Positions 33,754 to 42,698 of a DNA stretch of 64,000 nucleotides are shown piece after piece. Position 1 is the stretch's first letter. The number at the start of each line of letters is the position of its first letter. Under the pieces are notes generated by a model. That model was given only the letters and a program-made list of their open reading frames with translations. It ran no database searches and had not been told where the DNA came from. Source of the DNA: JAPWJZ01 sp041287865 (lineage in GTDB: Bacteria; Pseudomonadota; Alphaproteobacteria; Micavibrionales; UBA2020). The position numbers and the translations under genes were made by a program. The DNA lies in the NCBI GenBank assembly GCA_041287865.1, contig JBGGMV010000059.1, positions 1 to 64,000 of the forward strand. The letters are read 5' to 3'.

Positions 33754-34076
33754 GCTTTCTTTTTCTTCTTGGCCGCATGGCCCTTCATGGCGTCCTCGAG
33801 CGCGCAGGACTGGTAGATGATCAGGGTGTAAAGGGTGCGGATAAATTCCTCGTCAATTCCATATTGCGCCCCCTGCTCGGCGGCCTGACGCTTCACCTGC
33901 TCGACGCGGTCGCCGAGGAAAGCGGGGATATTATGTTTAATCTTGACGTCAGCGACCTTCTTCACCACGCCAAAACGCTTGCCCAGCAGCTTAATCAGCT
34001 GCGCGTCGATCTTGTCGATCTGGGCGCGGTGGGGCTTCAGCACTTTTTTTATGAAGTCGGGGTTGCTTTCTTTCAT
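33750..34076 (-). CDS. Chorismate mutase (AroQ class)
   Basis: 108 residues. The AroQ fold signature is visible: HRAQIDKIDAQLIKLLGKRF, then VKKVADVKIKHNIPAFLGDRVEQV, then EEFIRTLYTLIIYQSCALED. The enzyme converts chorismate to prephenate for Phe/Tyr synthesis. The C-terminus is a Lys-rich tail (KGHAAKKKKKA). I use the ATG before KESNPDF; a TTG 6 nt upstream is unlikely. It is coupled to rsmB through a 4-nt overlap, an arrangement not explained by function. Confidence 0.88.
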   Translation of the reverse strand: MKESNPDFIKKVLKPHRAQIDKIDAQLIKLLGKRFGVVKKVADVKIKHNIPAFLGDRVEQVKRQAAEQGAQYGIDEEFIRTLYTLIIYQSCALEDAMKGHAAKKKKKA

Positions 34077-34149
34077 GAACAATCTCTGTTAATTAGTCGT
34101 TTATACAAGCAGTCTAGCATGTAAACAAAGACGGCAACAAAGGCAACCA

Positions 34150-35490
34150 ATGCTTTCAAGGGTGTTTCTTATTCTGGCGTTCCTTTTCTGCCTGCCGGCC
34201 ATGGCGGCGGCGAAGACCTTTAACGCCGAAACCTTCACGCTCGAAAACGGCATGCAGGTTGTCGTCATCCCCAACCACCGCGCGCCCGTCGTCACGCATA
34301 TGGTCTGGTATAAATTCGGCGCAGCCGATGAAAAACCCGGCGAGTCCGGCGTCGCCCACTTCCTTGAACACCTTTTATTCAAGGGCACGCCCAAGGTGCC
34401 CGACGGCCAGCTGTCGCTGACCGTGAAAAAACTGGGCGGCAACGACAACGCCTTCACCACCCACGACTACACCGCCTATTACCAGAGCATCGCGCGCGCC
34501 CATCTTGAAAAAGTGATGGAGATGGAAGCCGACCGCATGAAGAACGTGCAGCTGAGCGAGGAACAGGTCGCCAGCGAGCGTCAGGTCATTATCGAGGAAC
34601 GCCGCCAGCGCATCGACAACCAGCCCTCGGCCAAGTTTCAGGAACAGCTGATGGCCTCGCTCTTCGTCAACCACCCCTACGGCACGCCCGTCATCGGCTG
34701 GCTGCATGAAATGAAGGAACTGACGCGCGACGAAGCGCTCGCCTATTACCACAAATATTATACACCGAATAACGCGATCCTTGTCGTGGCGGGCGACGTG
34801 ACGGCGGAAGAACTAAAGCCGCTGGCAGAAAAATATTACGGCCCCATCCCGTCGCAACCCGTGCCCGAACGCCAGCGCCCGCGCGCAGCACCCATCGAGG
34901 TGATGCATCAGGTCGTCATGCAGGACCCGCGCGTCGGCCAGCCGGTGTTGATGAAAGCCTACCGCGTGCCGCGCGGCAACGACGCCATGGCGATACTGGC
35001 GGAAATTTTCGGCGGCACATCGACCGCGCGCATGTACAAGAAACTGGTCGTCGACCAGAAGCTGGCCGTTTCCGCCGCCGCCGACTATGACGCAGTGAGC
35101 CTGAACGACACGACATTCACCATCTACGCCACACCCACGCCGGGCACCGGCATGAAGGATCTGGAAGCCGCGATGGATAAAGAAGTCGCCCTGCTGCTCG
35201 AAAAAGGCGTGACGCTGGAGGAACTGAAGGGCGCCCGCACCCGCATGCTGGCCAGCTTCACATGGTACCGCGACAGTCTGCAGGGCCCCGCCATGCTCTT
35301 CGGCCGCGCACTCGCCAGCGGGCTTGGGCTCGATTACATCGAAAACCGCAGCCAGCGCATCGAAAGCCTGACCATCGACGATATCAACGACGCGGCGGAT
35401 AAAGTATTCAAGGGCGACGACCTGCCCGTCACCGGCATCCTGCTGCCGCAAGCCAAACCGCCCGCCGAGAAGAAGGAGGCCAAGCCATGA
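34150..35490 (+). CDS. M16-family zinc peptidase, catalytic subunit, secreted
   Basis: 446 residues. A signal peptide (MLSRVFLILAFLFCLPAMAA) is followed by the inverse-zincin motif: GVAHFLEHLLFKG places His70, Glu73 and His74 as HxxEH, and the distal Glu lies in SERQVIIEERRQR near residue 150. The second half contains the non-catalytic M16_C domain. Together with the next, inactive paralogue it should form a periplasmic heterodimer similar to the mitochondrial processing peptidase and PqqF-like peptidases. Its stop overlaps the next ATG by 4 nt. No clear ribosome site (AAGGCAACC). Confidence 0.92.
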   Translation: MLSRVFLILAFLFCLPAMAAAKTFNAETFTLENGMQVVVIPNHRAPVVTHMVWYKFGAADEKPGESGVAHFLEHLLFKGTPKVPDGQLSLTVKKLGGNDNAFTTHDYTAYYQSIARAHLEKVMEMEADRMKNVQLSEEQVASERQVIIEERRQRIDNQPSAKFQEQLMASLFVNHPYGTPVIGWLHEMKELTRDEALAYYHKYYTPNNAILVVAGDVTAEELKPLAEKYYGPIPSQPVPERQRPRAAPIEVMHQVVMQDPRVGQPVLMKAYRVPRGNDAMAILAEIFGGTSTARMYKKLVVDQKLAVSAAADYDAVSLNDTTFTIYATPTPGTGMKDLEAAMDKEVALLLEKGVTLEELKGARTRMLASFTWYRDSLQGPAMLFGRALASGLGLDYIENRSQRIESLTIDDINDAADKVFKGDDLPVTGILLPQAKPPAEKKEAKP

Positions 35491-36860
35491 TAATGCGTTT
35501 CGCCTTCGTCCTTGTGCTGCTGCTTTCCGCGACGCCCGCCTTTGCCGCGAAAGACAAGGTGCTGGATATTCAGGTGATCAAGAGCACCTCGGGCATCGAG
35601 GCCTGGCTGGTGGAGGATCATTCCGTCCCCGTCGTCTCCGTCAACTTTTCGTTTGAAGGCGGCTTGGCTTACGACCCCGAGGACAAGCCCGGCGTCGGCC
35701 GCCTTGTCTCCATCATGATGGACGAAGGCGCCGGCGACCTGAAGAGCCAGGAATTCCAGTCGAAGCTTTCCGACAACGCCATCTCGATGGGCTTTACCGC
35801 CGGCCGCGACGCTTTCTACGGCAAGCTGCGCACGCTCTCCGCCAACCGCCAGATGGCCTTCGACCTGCTGCGCCTTGCTCTGTCGAAGCCGCGCTTTGAT
35901 GCCGACGCGCTGGAGCGCATGAAGAACGCCAACGTCGCCGATATCAACCGCAACATGGGCGACCCCAACTGGCTGGTGGCGCGCACCTTTAACGGTTTGC
36001 TGTACGAAGGCCATTATTACGCGCGCCCGGGCTTCGGCACGCTGGACAGCATGCAGTCGATCACGCGCAAGGACCTGCTGGATTTCGTGCGCGGCCAGTT
36101 TGCGCGCGACGTACTGAAAATCTCCATCTCCGGCGATATCAGCAAGCAGGACGCGCTGGCCGCGATCGATAACGTCTTCGGCGGCCTGCCCGCGAATGCC
36201 GACAAGGTGGAAATGACCGACGCTCCCTTTAATTACGGCGGCAAGACCGTCCTGCTGCCGCTGGAAGTGCCGCAGACCTTCATCGCCGCCGGCCAGCCCG
36301 GCATCAAGCGCAGCGACAAGGACTGGCACGCCGCGATGGTGATGAACTATATTCTGGGCGGCAGCAGCTTCGACGCCCGCCTGATGCGCGAGATCCGCAA
36401 GAAGCGGGGCCTGACCTACGGCGTCTATAGCGCCCTTTACAGCATGAAGCGCGCCTCCATCCTGCAGGCCGACATGTCCGCCAGCAACGACAAGGCGGAG
36501 GAAGCCCTAAGCCTTCTGAGGGAGGCCTGGGCCGAAATGGCAAAAGATGGCCCGACGCGCGAGGAACTAGAAACCGCTAAATCGTATTTGACAGGCTCGC
36601 TGGTGCTGGAACTGACCTCCACCGGCGATATCGCCGACGTGCTGAACGGCATGCAACGCGATGGACTGGACCCTGATTATATCAACAAGCGCGCGGGCAT
36701 TATCAACGCGCTGTCGATGGAGGACATTAAACGCGTGTCGAAAAAGCTGCTGGACCCCGAAAAACTGGCCGTGATACTGGTCGGCAAGCCCAAGAACATC
36801 GCCGTCGACGTCCTGCTCGACAAGCCGCCCGGCATGACCGAAAGCACACCAAAACCATGA
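35487..36860 (+). CDS. M16-family peptidase paralogue lacking HxxEH, secreted
   Basis: 457 residues with a signal peptide (MIMRFAFVLVLLLSATPAFA). It keeps the M16 fold (SVNFSFEGGLAYDPEDKPGV, AMVMNYILGGSSFDARLM, REIRKKRGLTYGVYSAL) but where HxxEH should stand it reads GRLVSIMMDEGAG, so the zinc site is lost. This is the expected partner of the active subunit. The glycine-rich loop and the C-terminal half that grip substrate are intact. Its start overlaps the preceding stop and its stop overlaps pgi by 4 nt, giving a coupled tri-gene operon. Confidence 0.9.
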   Translation: MIMRFAFVLVLLLSATPAFAAKDKVLDIQVIKSTSGIEAWLVEDHSVPVVSVNFSFEGGLAYDPEDKPGVGRLVSIMMDEGAGDLKSQEFQSKLSDNAISMGFTAGRDAFYGKLRTLSANRQMAFDLLRLALSKPRFDADALERMKNANVADINRNMGDPNWLVARTFNGLLYEGHYYARPGFGTLDSMQSITRKDLLDFVRGQFARDVLKISISGDISKQDALAAIDNVFGGLPANADKVEMTDAPFNYGGKTVLLPLEVPQTFIAAGQPGIKRSDKDWHAAMVMNYILGGSSFDARLMREIRKKRGLTYGVYSALYSMKRASILQADMSASNDKAEEALSLLREAWAEMAKDGPTREELETAKSYLTGSLVLELTSTGDIADVLNGMQRDGLDPDYINKRAGIINALSMEDIKRVSKKLLDPEKLAVILVGKPKNIAVDVLLDKPPGMTESTPKP

Positions 36861-38431
36861 GCGACCCCACACAGCTGAAATCGTGGCAGGCACTCGCCGC
36901 CGCCGCGAAGCCCGAATTGAAAACTCTTTTCACGTCCGATAGCGGCCGTTTCAAAAAGCTGTCTTTCTCCCTGCCCGGCCTGCTGGCCGATTTTTCCAAG
37001 CAGTCGGTGTCGGATGACAGCCTGAAACTGCTGCTGGCCTTCGCCCGCGAGCAAGGGCTGGAAAAGGCGCGCGACGCCATGCTGCGCGGCGATAAAATCA
37101 ACGTCACCGAAAACCGCGCCGTACTGCATACCGCGCTCCGCGCTGCCGATGACGCCGCTATCGCCCTCGACGGCAAAAACGTCATGGACGACATCGGCGG
37201 CGTACTATCGCGCATGAAACATTTCGCCGAAAATGTGCGGAACGGCATCTGGCAGGGCTTCAACTTCAAGAACATCACCGATATCGTCAATATCGGCATC
37301 GGCGGATCATCCCTCGGGCCGCAGCTGGCGACGCAGGCGCTGGCCGCCTTTCACCATCCGCGCATCCAGTGTCATTACGTGGCCAACGTCGAGGCATCCG
37401 ACCTCGACGGCAAGCTGAAGGGCCTCTCGCCCGAAACCACGCTGTTTATCGTCGCCTCCAAGACCTTCACCACGGCAGAGACGATGCAGAACGCGAATAT
37501 CGCGCGTCAATGGGTGCTGAACCATTACAAGGACGAAGCCGCGATTGCGAAACATTTCGTTGCCGCCTCCACCAATACTCCCGCCGTGAAGGATTTCGGC
37601 ATCGCACCCGAAAACATGTTCCCCTTCTGGGACTGGGTGGGCGGGCGTTATAGCGTCTGGTCGGCCATCGGCCTTTCCGTCATGATCATGATTGGCGCAG
37701 ACAATTTCCACGATTTCCTGACCGGCGCGCGCGAAATGGACGAGCATTTCCGCACCGCGCCGCTGGAAAAGAACATTCCCGCGCTGATGGGCCTGATCGG
37801 TCTGTGGAATCGCAATTTCATGGGCTATCCCGCCTATGCCGTCATTCCCTATCACGCCTGCCTCGGCCGCCTGCCCGCGTTTTTGCAGCAGCTGGATATG
37901 GAGAGCAACGGCAAGGCCGTGAACAAGTCCGGCGAACGCGTCGCCATGGCAACGGGGCCGATGATTTTCGGCGAGCCCGGAACAGACTCGCAGCACAGCT
38001 TCTTCCAGTGGCTGCACCAGAGCCCCGATATCGTGCCGGTCGATTTCATCGCCGCCGTCAAAACCGGTTTCGGCCACAAGGACCAGCAGACCATGCTGCT
38101 GGCCAATATGCTGGCGCAGTCGGAAGCGCTGATGATCGGGCGCGAGAGCACGGCAGAACCGCACCGCCATTTCACCGGCAACCGCCCCTCCACCACCCTG
38201 CTGCTGGACGAACTGAACCCCAGAACTTTCGGCATGCTGCTGGCGCTTTACGAACACAAGGTCTTCGTGCAGGGCGTATTATGGGGCATCAACAGCTTCG
38301 ATCAGTGGGGCGTGGAGCTGGGCAAAGTCATGGCAAAAGCCCTGGAAGCCGACATTAAATCGGGCAAGCCCGCGCCGCACGACGGTTCGACACTCGGTCT
38401 TCTGGAATATGTCAGGTCCCATAGCGCCTGA
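36857..38431 (+). CDS. pgi: Glucose-6-phosphate isomerase
   Basis: 524 residues. It interconverts glucose 6-phosphate and fructose 6-phosphate. Signatures are NIGIGGSSLGPQLATQAL (phosphate binding), FIVASKTFTTAETMQNA, FPFWDWVGGRYSVWSAIGLS and GVLWGINSFDQWGVELGK (PGI_2). The catalytic Glu and His are expected in MESNGKAVNKSG and TDSQHSFFQ. It is somewhat shorter than the 545-550 aa enterobacterial enzyme at the C-terminus. It overlaps the upstream M16 gene by ATGA, an unusual partner for pgi. Confidence 0.97.
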   Translation: MSDPTQLKSWQALAAAAKPELKTLFTSDSGRFKKLSFSLPGLLADFSKQSVSDDSLKLLLAFAREQGLEKARDAMLRGDKINVTENRAVLHTALRAADDAAIALDGKNVMDDIGGVLSRMKHFAENVRNGIWQGFNFKNITDIVNIGIGGSSLGPQLATQALAAFHHPRIQCHYVANVEASDLDGKLKGLSPETTLFIVASKTFTTAETMQNANIARQWVLNHYKDEAAIAKHFVAASTNTPAVKDFGIAPENMFPFWDWVGGRYSVWSAIGLSVMIMIGADNFHDFLTGAREMDEHFRTAPLEKNIPALMGLIGLWNRNFMGYPAYAVIPYHACLGRLPAFLQQLDMESNGKAVNKSGERVAMATGPMIFGEPGTDSQHSFFQWLHQSPDIVPVDFIAAVKTGFGHKDQQTMLLANMLAQSEALMIGRESTAEPHRHFTGNRPSTTLLLDELNPRTFGMLLALYEHKVFVQGVLWGINSFDQWGVELGKVMAKALEADIKSGKPAPHDGSTLGLLEYVRSHSA

Positions 38432-38519
38432 TATTTTGGAAAAACAACTCCGTTTGCCAAGCTTCCCCTAATCCTGAATAATCATCTGTCTCAACACAGA
38501 TTTATTTCGGGAGTCCTTC

Positions 38520-40730
38520 ATGGGCATCGGCCGTTCTATCCGCAAGGTTGCGAACAAGTTTTTCAGCCGCGAGGCGTCAAACGACAACCTCGATTTCACC
38601 ATCGCGGAAAAGGAACGCAAGCGCGCGCTCGACGCGCCGGTCGACAATACGCTGGTCGAAACCCTGCACGGCCGCAAAGTGGCCGACCCCTTCCGGCCTT
38701 TAGAAAATCTCGATGCGCCCGAAACCGCGCTCTGGGTGCAGAAGCAGAATTTACAGTTCAAGGAATTCATCGCCGGCAGCGAGAAGAGCATCGACGACGC
38801 GAAAAAATTCATGACCGATGCGCTGAATTACGACGGCGAAAGCCTGCCCGGGCGCTACGGCAAGGTCTGGTTCCGCACCTTCCAGAAGGCGCTGGCAGCG
38901 CAGGGCGTGGTGCAGACATCGAACGGCCCCGATGGCCCGTGGGAAACCATTCTCGATCCGAACACGCTGTCGAAAGACGGCACCGTCGCGCTCTCCGGCT
39001 GGGTACCCAGCGCCGATGGCAAAAAGATCGTGTATTTCACTTCCGAAGCCGGTAGCGACGCGCAGACGATGCATATCTATGACGTCGAAAAGAAACAGAC
39101 TCTGGCCGACAAGATCGAAGATTGCCGCTTTACCGGCGTGCTCTGGGACAAGGGCAGCAATACCAGCTTCCAGTACACCTACCCCACCCACGACGGCACG
39201 CGCCGCAAGATGATCAAGCACCACACAATTGGCGAACCCGCATCGGCAGACAAGAAAGTTTTTGAATCGCCGGTGGAGGACAGCTTCGTCTCCCCCTCGC
39301 GCCTCGTCACCTCGAAATATGAATGGGTATGGCACTCGATCGGCACGGATAAAAACTCCGGCCTCTTCTTCCGCCCCTTCGGCAGCACCGAAGAATTCAA
39401 GGAACTGGTGCCGCCCAAGACCACCACCATCCAGCCCATCCATGAATTCGAGGACGGCAGCATCCTTGCGCTCACCACCAAAGACTCACCCAAGGGCAAA
39501 CTGGTGCGCTTCAACCCCAACGATCCCGCGCCCGAAAAATGGCAGACCGTCATCCCTGAAAGCAAAGATGATTTGCTCGACGGCGCGATGATGCACAAGG
39601 GCAAGCTCTACACCTTCTATTCGCGCGACACCGCCGATGCGGTGAAGGTCTATACGCCCGAAGGCAAGCACCTGCACGATATGCCGCTGCCCGAACAAAG
39701 CGTCGCCAGCTGGGGCCGTATCTGCCCTGACGATACAAAATGGACGCTGAAAATTTCCGGCTTCAAGTCGCCCGGCGACACCTATACCTACGATACCGAA
39801 AAGAACGACCTGACGTTTGTAAAGAAAACCAACAGCCCCATCGACCTCAACGACTGCATCGTCGAGCGCATTTACGCGACGTCGAAAGACGGCACGAAAG
39901 TGCCCATGACCGTGATCCGCCACCCCGATACGAAACTGGACGGCACGGCGGCGGTGAAGCTTTACGGTTACGGCGGTTTCAACATTCCGCTTGGCCCCGG
40001 TTTCTCCTCGGGCCTTGCGCACTTCGTGAAATCCGGCGGCATCTATGTGCAGGCCAACCTGCGCGGCGGCGGGGAATTCGGCGAAGACTGGTACAATCAG
40101 GGCCGCGGCGCGCAGAAGCAGAATGTGTTTGACGACTTCATCGCCTGCGCCGAACACCTGATCGCGCAAAAATACACGTCCGAAAAACGCCTTGTCATCA
40201 ACGGCGGCAGCAACGGCGGGCTGCTCACCTCCGCCACCATGCTGCAGCGGCCCGAATTGTTCGGCGCGGTGATTACCGAAGTGCCGGTGACGGATATGTT
40301 CCGCTTCCACCTCGCCACCTATGGCTCGTCGTGGAAATCGGATTACGGCGATCCGTCGATCAAGGATGATTTCAACACCGCCGCGAAATATTCGCCGCTG
40401 CACAACGTCAAGCACCATGCCAAATACCCGCCGCATTTGATCAAGACCGGCGACCATGACGACCGCGTCGTGCCCTGGCATTCCTTCAAGCTGGCGGCGA
40501 CGCTGCAGGCGCGCGGCGACAAGGGCAACAAGACGCTGCTGCGCGTCGAAGGCCGCGCCGGCCATGGCGCGGGCAAGCCCACGTCGAAAATCATCGAGGG
40601 CTATGCCGAAACCTTCGCCTTCATCGAAAAGGCCATCGGCCCCGTCAACCAGAACGATTACAAGGCCAAGCTGGCGGCGGAGCAGAACAAGAAAAAATGC
40701 CCGGTCAAAGGTTTCAAGAAGCATAAATGA
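38520..40730 (+). CDS. Prolyl oligopeptidase family (S9A) serine peptidase
   Basis: 736 residues. The N-terminal half is a beta-propeller and the C-terminal alpha/beta-hydrolase domain carries the triad: Ser564 in VINGGSNGGLLTS, Asp in GDHDDRVVPWHS near 647, and His682 in GRAGHGAGKP. The YGYGGFNIPLGPGFS stretch is the oxyanion region. No signal peptide; an N-terminal basic stretch (MGIGRSIRKVANKFFSRE) precedes the fold. It hydrolyses short peptides, typically after proline. GGGAG lies before the ATG. The stop overlaps the start of the exonuclease gene by 4 nt. Confidence 0.93.
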   Translation: MGIGRSIRKVANKFFSREASNDNLDFTIAEKERKRALDAPVDNTLVETLHGRKVADPFRPLENLDAPETALWVQKQNLQFKEFIAGSEKSIDDAKKFMTDALNYDGESLPGRYGKVWFRTFQKALAAQGVVQTSNGPDGPWETILDPNTLSKDGTVALSGWVPSADGKKIVYFTSEAGSDAQTMHIYDVEKKQTLADKIEDCRFTGVLWDKGSNTSFQYTYPTHDGTRRKMIKHHTIGEPASADKKVFESPVEDSFVSPSRLVTSKYEWVWHSIGTDKNSGLFFRPFGSTEEFKELVPPKTTTIQPIHEFEDGSILALTTKDSPKGKLVRFNPNDPAPEKWQTVIPESKDDLLDGAMMHKGKLYTFYSRDTADAVKVYTPEGKHLHDMPLPEQSVASWGRICPDDTKWTLKISGFKSPGDTYTYDTEKNDLTFVKKTNSPIDLNDCIVERIYATSKDGTKVPMTVIRHPDTKLDGTAAVKLYGYGGFNIPLGPGFSSGLAHFVKSGGIYVQANLRGGGEFGEDWYNQGRGAQKQNVFDDFIACAEHLIAQKYTSEKRLVINGGSNGGLLTSATMLQRPELFGAVITEVPVTDMFRFHLATYGSSWKSDYGDPSIKDDFNTAAKYSPLHNVKHHAKYPPHLIKTGDHDDRVVPWHSFKLAATLQARGDKGNKTLLRVEGRAGHGAGKPTSKIIEGYAETFAFIEKAIGPVNQNDYKAKLAAEQNKKKCPVKGFKKHK

Positions 40731-41332
40731 CCGATATTATTTTCTACGACACCGAATTCACGGCTTGGGAAGGCTCGCGGGAACGCGACTGGACGGGGCC
40801 GGGCGAAGCGCGGGAGCTGGTGCAGATCGGCGCCATCCGTTTCGATCTCGGCACGCTGGAGGAAAAGGAAGAATTCCTTATCCTTGTCAAACCCGTTAAA
40901 AATCCGGTGCTGTCGGATTATTTCGTCAGCCTGACCGGCATTACAAACGCAGAGCTTGAAAAAGACAGCGTCTCCTTCACCGCCGCCTATAAACGTTTCC
41001 GCGCCTTCATGGGCAAGACGGGCACCGCCTGCTTCGGCGGCGACGCGAAGGTGATCCGCGAGAACCTCGGCTGGAACAACATGCCGTCGACAGAGACAGA
41101 ATTCGACAGTTTCAACATCTGCCCCTGGTTCAAGGAAACGGGCGCGCCATACGGCATCAAGGGCAATGTCAATTCCGGCAAGCTGGCCGCCCTGCTGGGC
41201 GCGCCGATGAAATCGATACAGGAACACAACGCGCTGCATGACGCGCGCTCCATCGCCGCCGCCTACCGCTTTTTGGTGAACAAAGGCGTGCAAAGCCCCT
41301 TCGGCGGGTTAAAGGCCGCCAATGCCCGCTAA
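40727..41332 (+). CDS. DEDDh 3'-5' exonuclease (ERI-1/KapD-like)
   Basis: 201 residues. IIFYDTEFTAWEG (Asp8, Glu10) is Exo I, and EHNALHDARSIAAAYRFL supplies the His and Asp of Exo III; the middle carries FGGDAKVIRENLG as Exo II. This matches the DEDDh family of ERI-1/KapD type exonucleases, acting on small RNA or DNA; specificity is unknown. It overlaps the peptidase stop by 4 nt, and the transporter start overlaps its own last 11 nt. Confidence 0.82.
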   Translation: MTDIIFYDTEFTAWEGSRERDWTGPGEARELVQIGAIRFDLGTLEEKEEFLILVKPVKNPVLSDYFVSLTGITNAELEKDSVSFTAAYKRFRAFMGKTGTACFGGDAKVIRENLGWNNMPSTETEFDSFNICPWFKETGAPYGIKGNVNSGKLAALLGAPMKSIQEHNALHDARSIAAAYRFLVNKGVQSPFGGLKAANAR

Positions 41333-42254
41333 ATCCCGCAACCTCATGCTTGGTATCCTTGCAGGCATCGCCACCGGCATGCTGTGGGGTATCGTGTTTA
41401 TCGTGCCGCAGGCGCTGCCCGAATTCACGCCGCTAGAACTGTCGCTCGGCCGCTATTTCTTTTTCGGCCTTGCCAGCTGTTTCACGCTGAAACGCACATG
41501 GGGGCATTTCAAATCGTTTACGCTCCGCGATAAATGGCAGGTCTTCTGGCTCTCGGCTGCCGGTTTCTGGCTCTACACCATCCTGCTGTTCTGGGCGGTG
41601 AACGAGGCCGGCGGCATCCTCGCCACGCTGGTGATCGGCCTGCTGCCCATCACCATTCCGCTGGTCGCCAAGAAAACATGGCGCATCGGCGCGGTCTTCG
41701 CGGGCGGGCTCGCGCTGCTCTTTGCGGGATTACTGGTGCTTCAGGTCACGCCGCTTCTGCAGGGCGCAGCGCCCACGCTGACATGGAAAGGCGCCATTCC
41801 GCTGCTGTCATGCCTTGTGCTCTGGACATGGTTCGGCATCAAGAATACAGACTTCGTGCAGAAATACCCGGCGGCAAAAGTAAGCCTGACGAACCTGATG
41901 GGCATTTCATCCTTTATCATCCTCGCCGTTATCGGCGCCGTGATGGTGGATATGAAGGCGCTGTTTGCGCATGAACATTTCTGGATGTTCGTGTTCTGGA
42001 GCGCCGTGATCGGCGTGGGGTCGTCGTGGGCCGCGAATATCCTCTGGAACATCTGCTCCAGCCACTGCACCGCCAGCATTTCCGGCCCGCTGGTGGTGGC
42101 CGAAACCAGCTTCGGCGTTATTTATTGTTTCATGTTCGAAAAACGCCTGCCCGAAGCGCATGAAGCCGTGGCCCTGCTGCTGTTCGGGTTGGGCGTCGCG
42201 CTAGCCATCAAGGCCGAGATAAAACTGCAGATGAAACTGCAGCCAGTCCTTTGA
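41322..42254 (+). CDS. EamA/DMT-family transporter
   Basis: 310 residues with about ten transmembrane helices in two repeats of five. The sequence includes IATGMLWGIVFIVPQALPEF and LGRYFFFGLASCF at the first repeat, and SFIILAVIGAVMV and LVVAETSFGVIYCFMFEKRL in the second, as in drug/metabolite exporters. Substrate unknown. It overlaps the exonuclease gene by 11 nt. A Lys-rich C-terminus (KAEIKLQMKLQPVL) is cytoplasmic. Confidence 0.85.
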   Translation: MPAKSRNLMLGILAGIATGMLWGIVFIVPQALPEFTPLELSLGRYFFFGLASCFTLKRTWGHFKSFTLRDKWQVFWLSAAGFWLYTILLFWAVNEAGGILATLVIGLLPITIPLVAKKTWRIGAVFAGGLALLFAGLLVLQVTPLLQGAAPTLTWKGAIPLLSCLVLWTWFGIKNTDFVQKYPAAKVSLTNLMGISSFIILAVIGAVMVDMKALFAHEHFWMFVFWSAVIGVGSSWAANILWNICSSHCTASISGPLVVAETSFGVIYCFMFEKRLPEAHEAVALLLFGLGVALAIKAEIKLQMKLQPVL

Positions 42255-42288
42255 TATTCCACGATATATAAGATTTTTAACGCTCCGC

Positions 42289-42297
42289 TGCTATAAT
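42289..42297 (+). promoter_or_regulatory. Extended -10 promoter element
   Basis: TGCTATAAT carries the extended -10 (TG-N) plus a perfect TATAAT hexamer; no good -35 lies at 17 nt. It lies 48 nt before the ATG of the 104-aa gene. Confidence 0.5.
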
Positions 42298-42345
42298 AAA
42301 GGCAGAGCGGTTTCTAAAAATTTATTTCCCACGAAGGAGTTTCAT

Positions 42346-42660
42346 ATGCCTCCGAAGCCAGGTGAGTGTACCCCGGACAAGATTCAATCAATTACAAATG
42401 ATAAAGAGCGCGGCAAGTTCATATCGGAATGCAACGCCGCGAAAGCCAAAACCCAGCCCAGTTCTTTCGTGCGCGCGGAACAGCAGGCAGCTGAGCAGCG
42501 CCGAAACCCGATACCGGCGGCAACGACACCACCCGCAGGCGGCGCAGACCCCGGACCTGCAGCCAGCGTTGCAGACCCGGTTGCGAACCTGTTCGGCGGC
42601 GGACTTCAGAATGTGGTAAACGCCGTACGCAAGCCCGGCAACGGCAGGTTAGGGCCCTAG
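42346..42660 (+). CDS. Small Pro/Ala-rich hypothetical protein
   Basis: 104 residues. The N-terminal half is polar (MPPKPGECTPDKIQSITNDK, with two Cys at 8 and 29), the middle is Pro/Ala/Gly-rich and likely disordered (AATTPPAGGADPGPAASVAD), and the end forms GGGLQNVVNAVRKPG. No signal peptide. Its own promoter and a good ribosome site (GAAGGAG) support expression. Function unknown; the two cysteines could pair or bind a metal. It is convergent with lepA. Confidence 0.65.
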   Translation: MPPKPGECTPDKIQSITNDKERGKFISECNAAKAKTQPSSFVRAEQQAAEQRRNPIPAATTPPAGGADPGPAASVADPVANLFGGGLQNVVNAVRKPGNGRLGP

Positions 42661-42698
42661 AAGCCTGAGGAACAATCAACTGAGAGCCTGACGATTAC

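Noticed and set aside
38484..38501. ATCTGT-CTCAAC-ACAGAT hairpin before the S9 peptidase gene
   Set aside because: Only 6 bp and 20 nt from the next start codon; too weak to claim as the pgi terminator.
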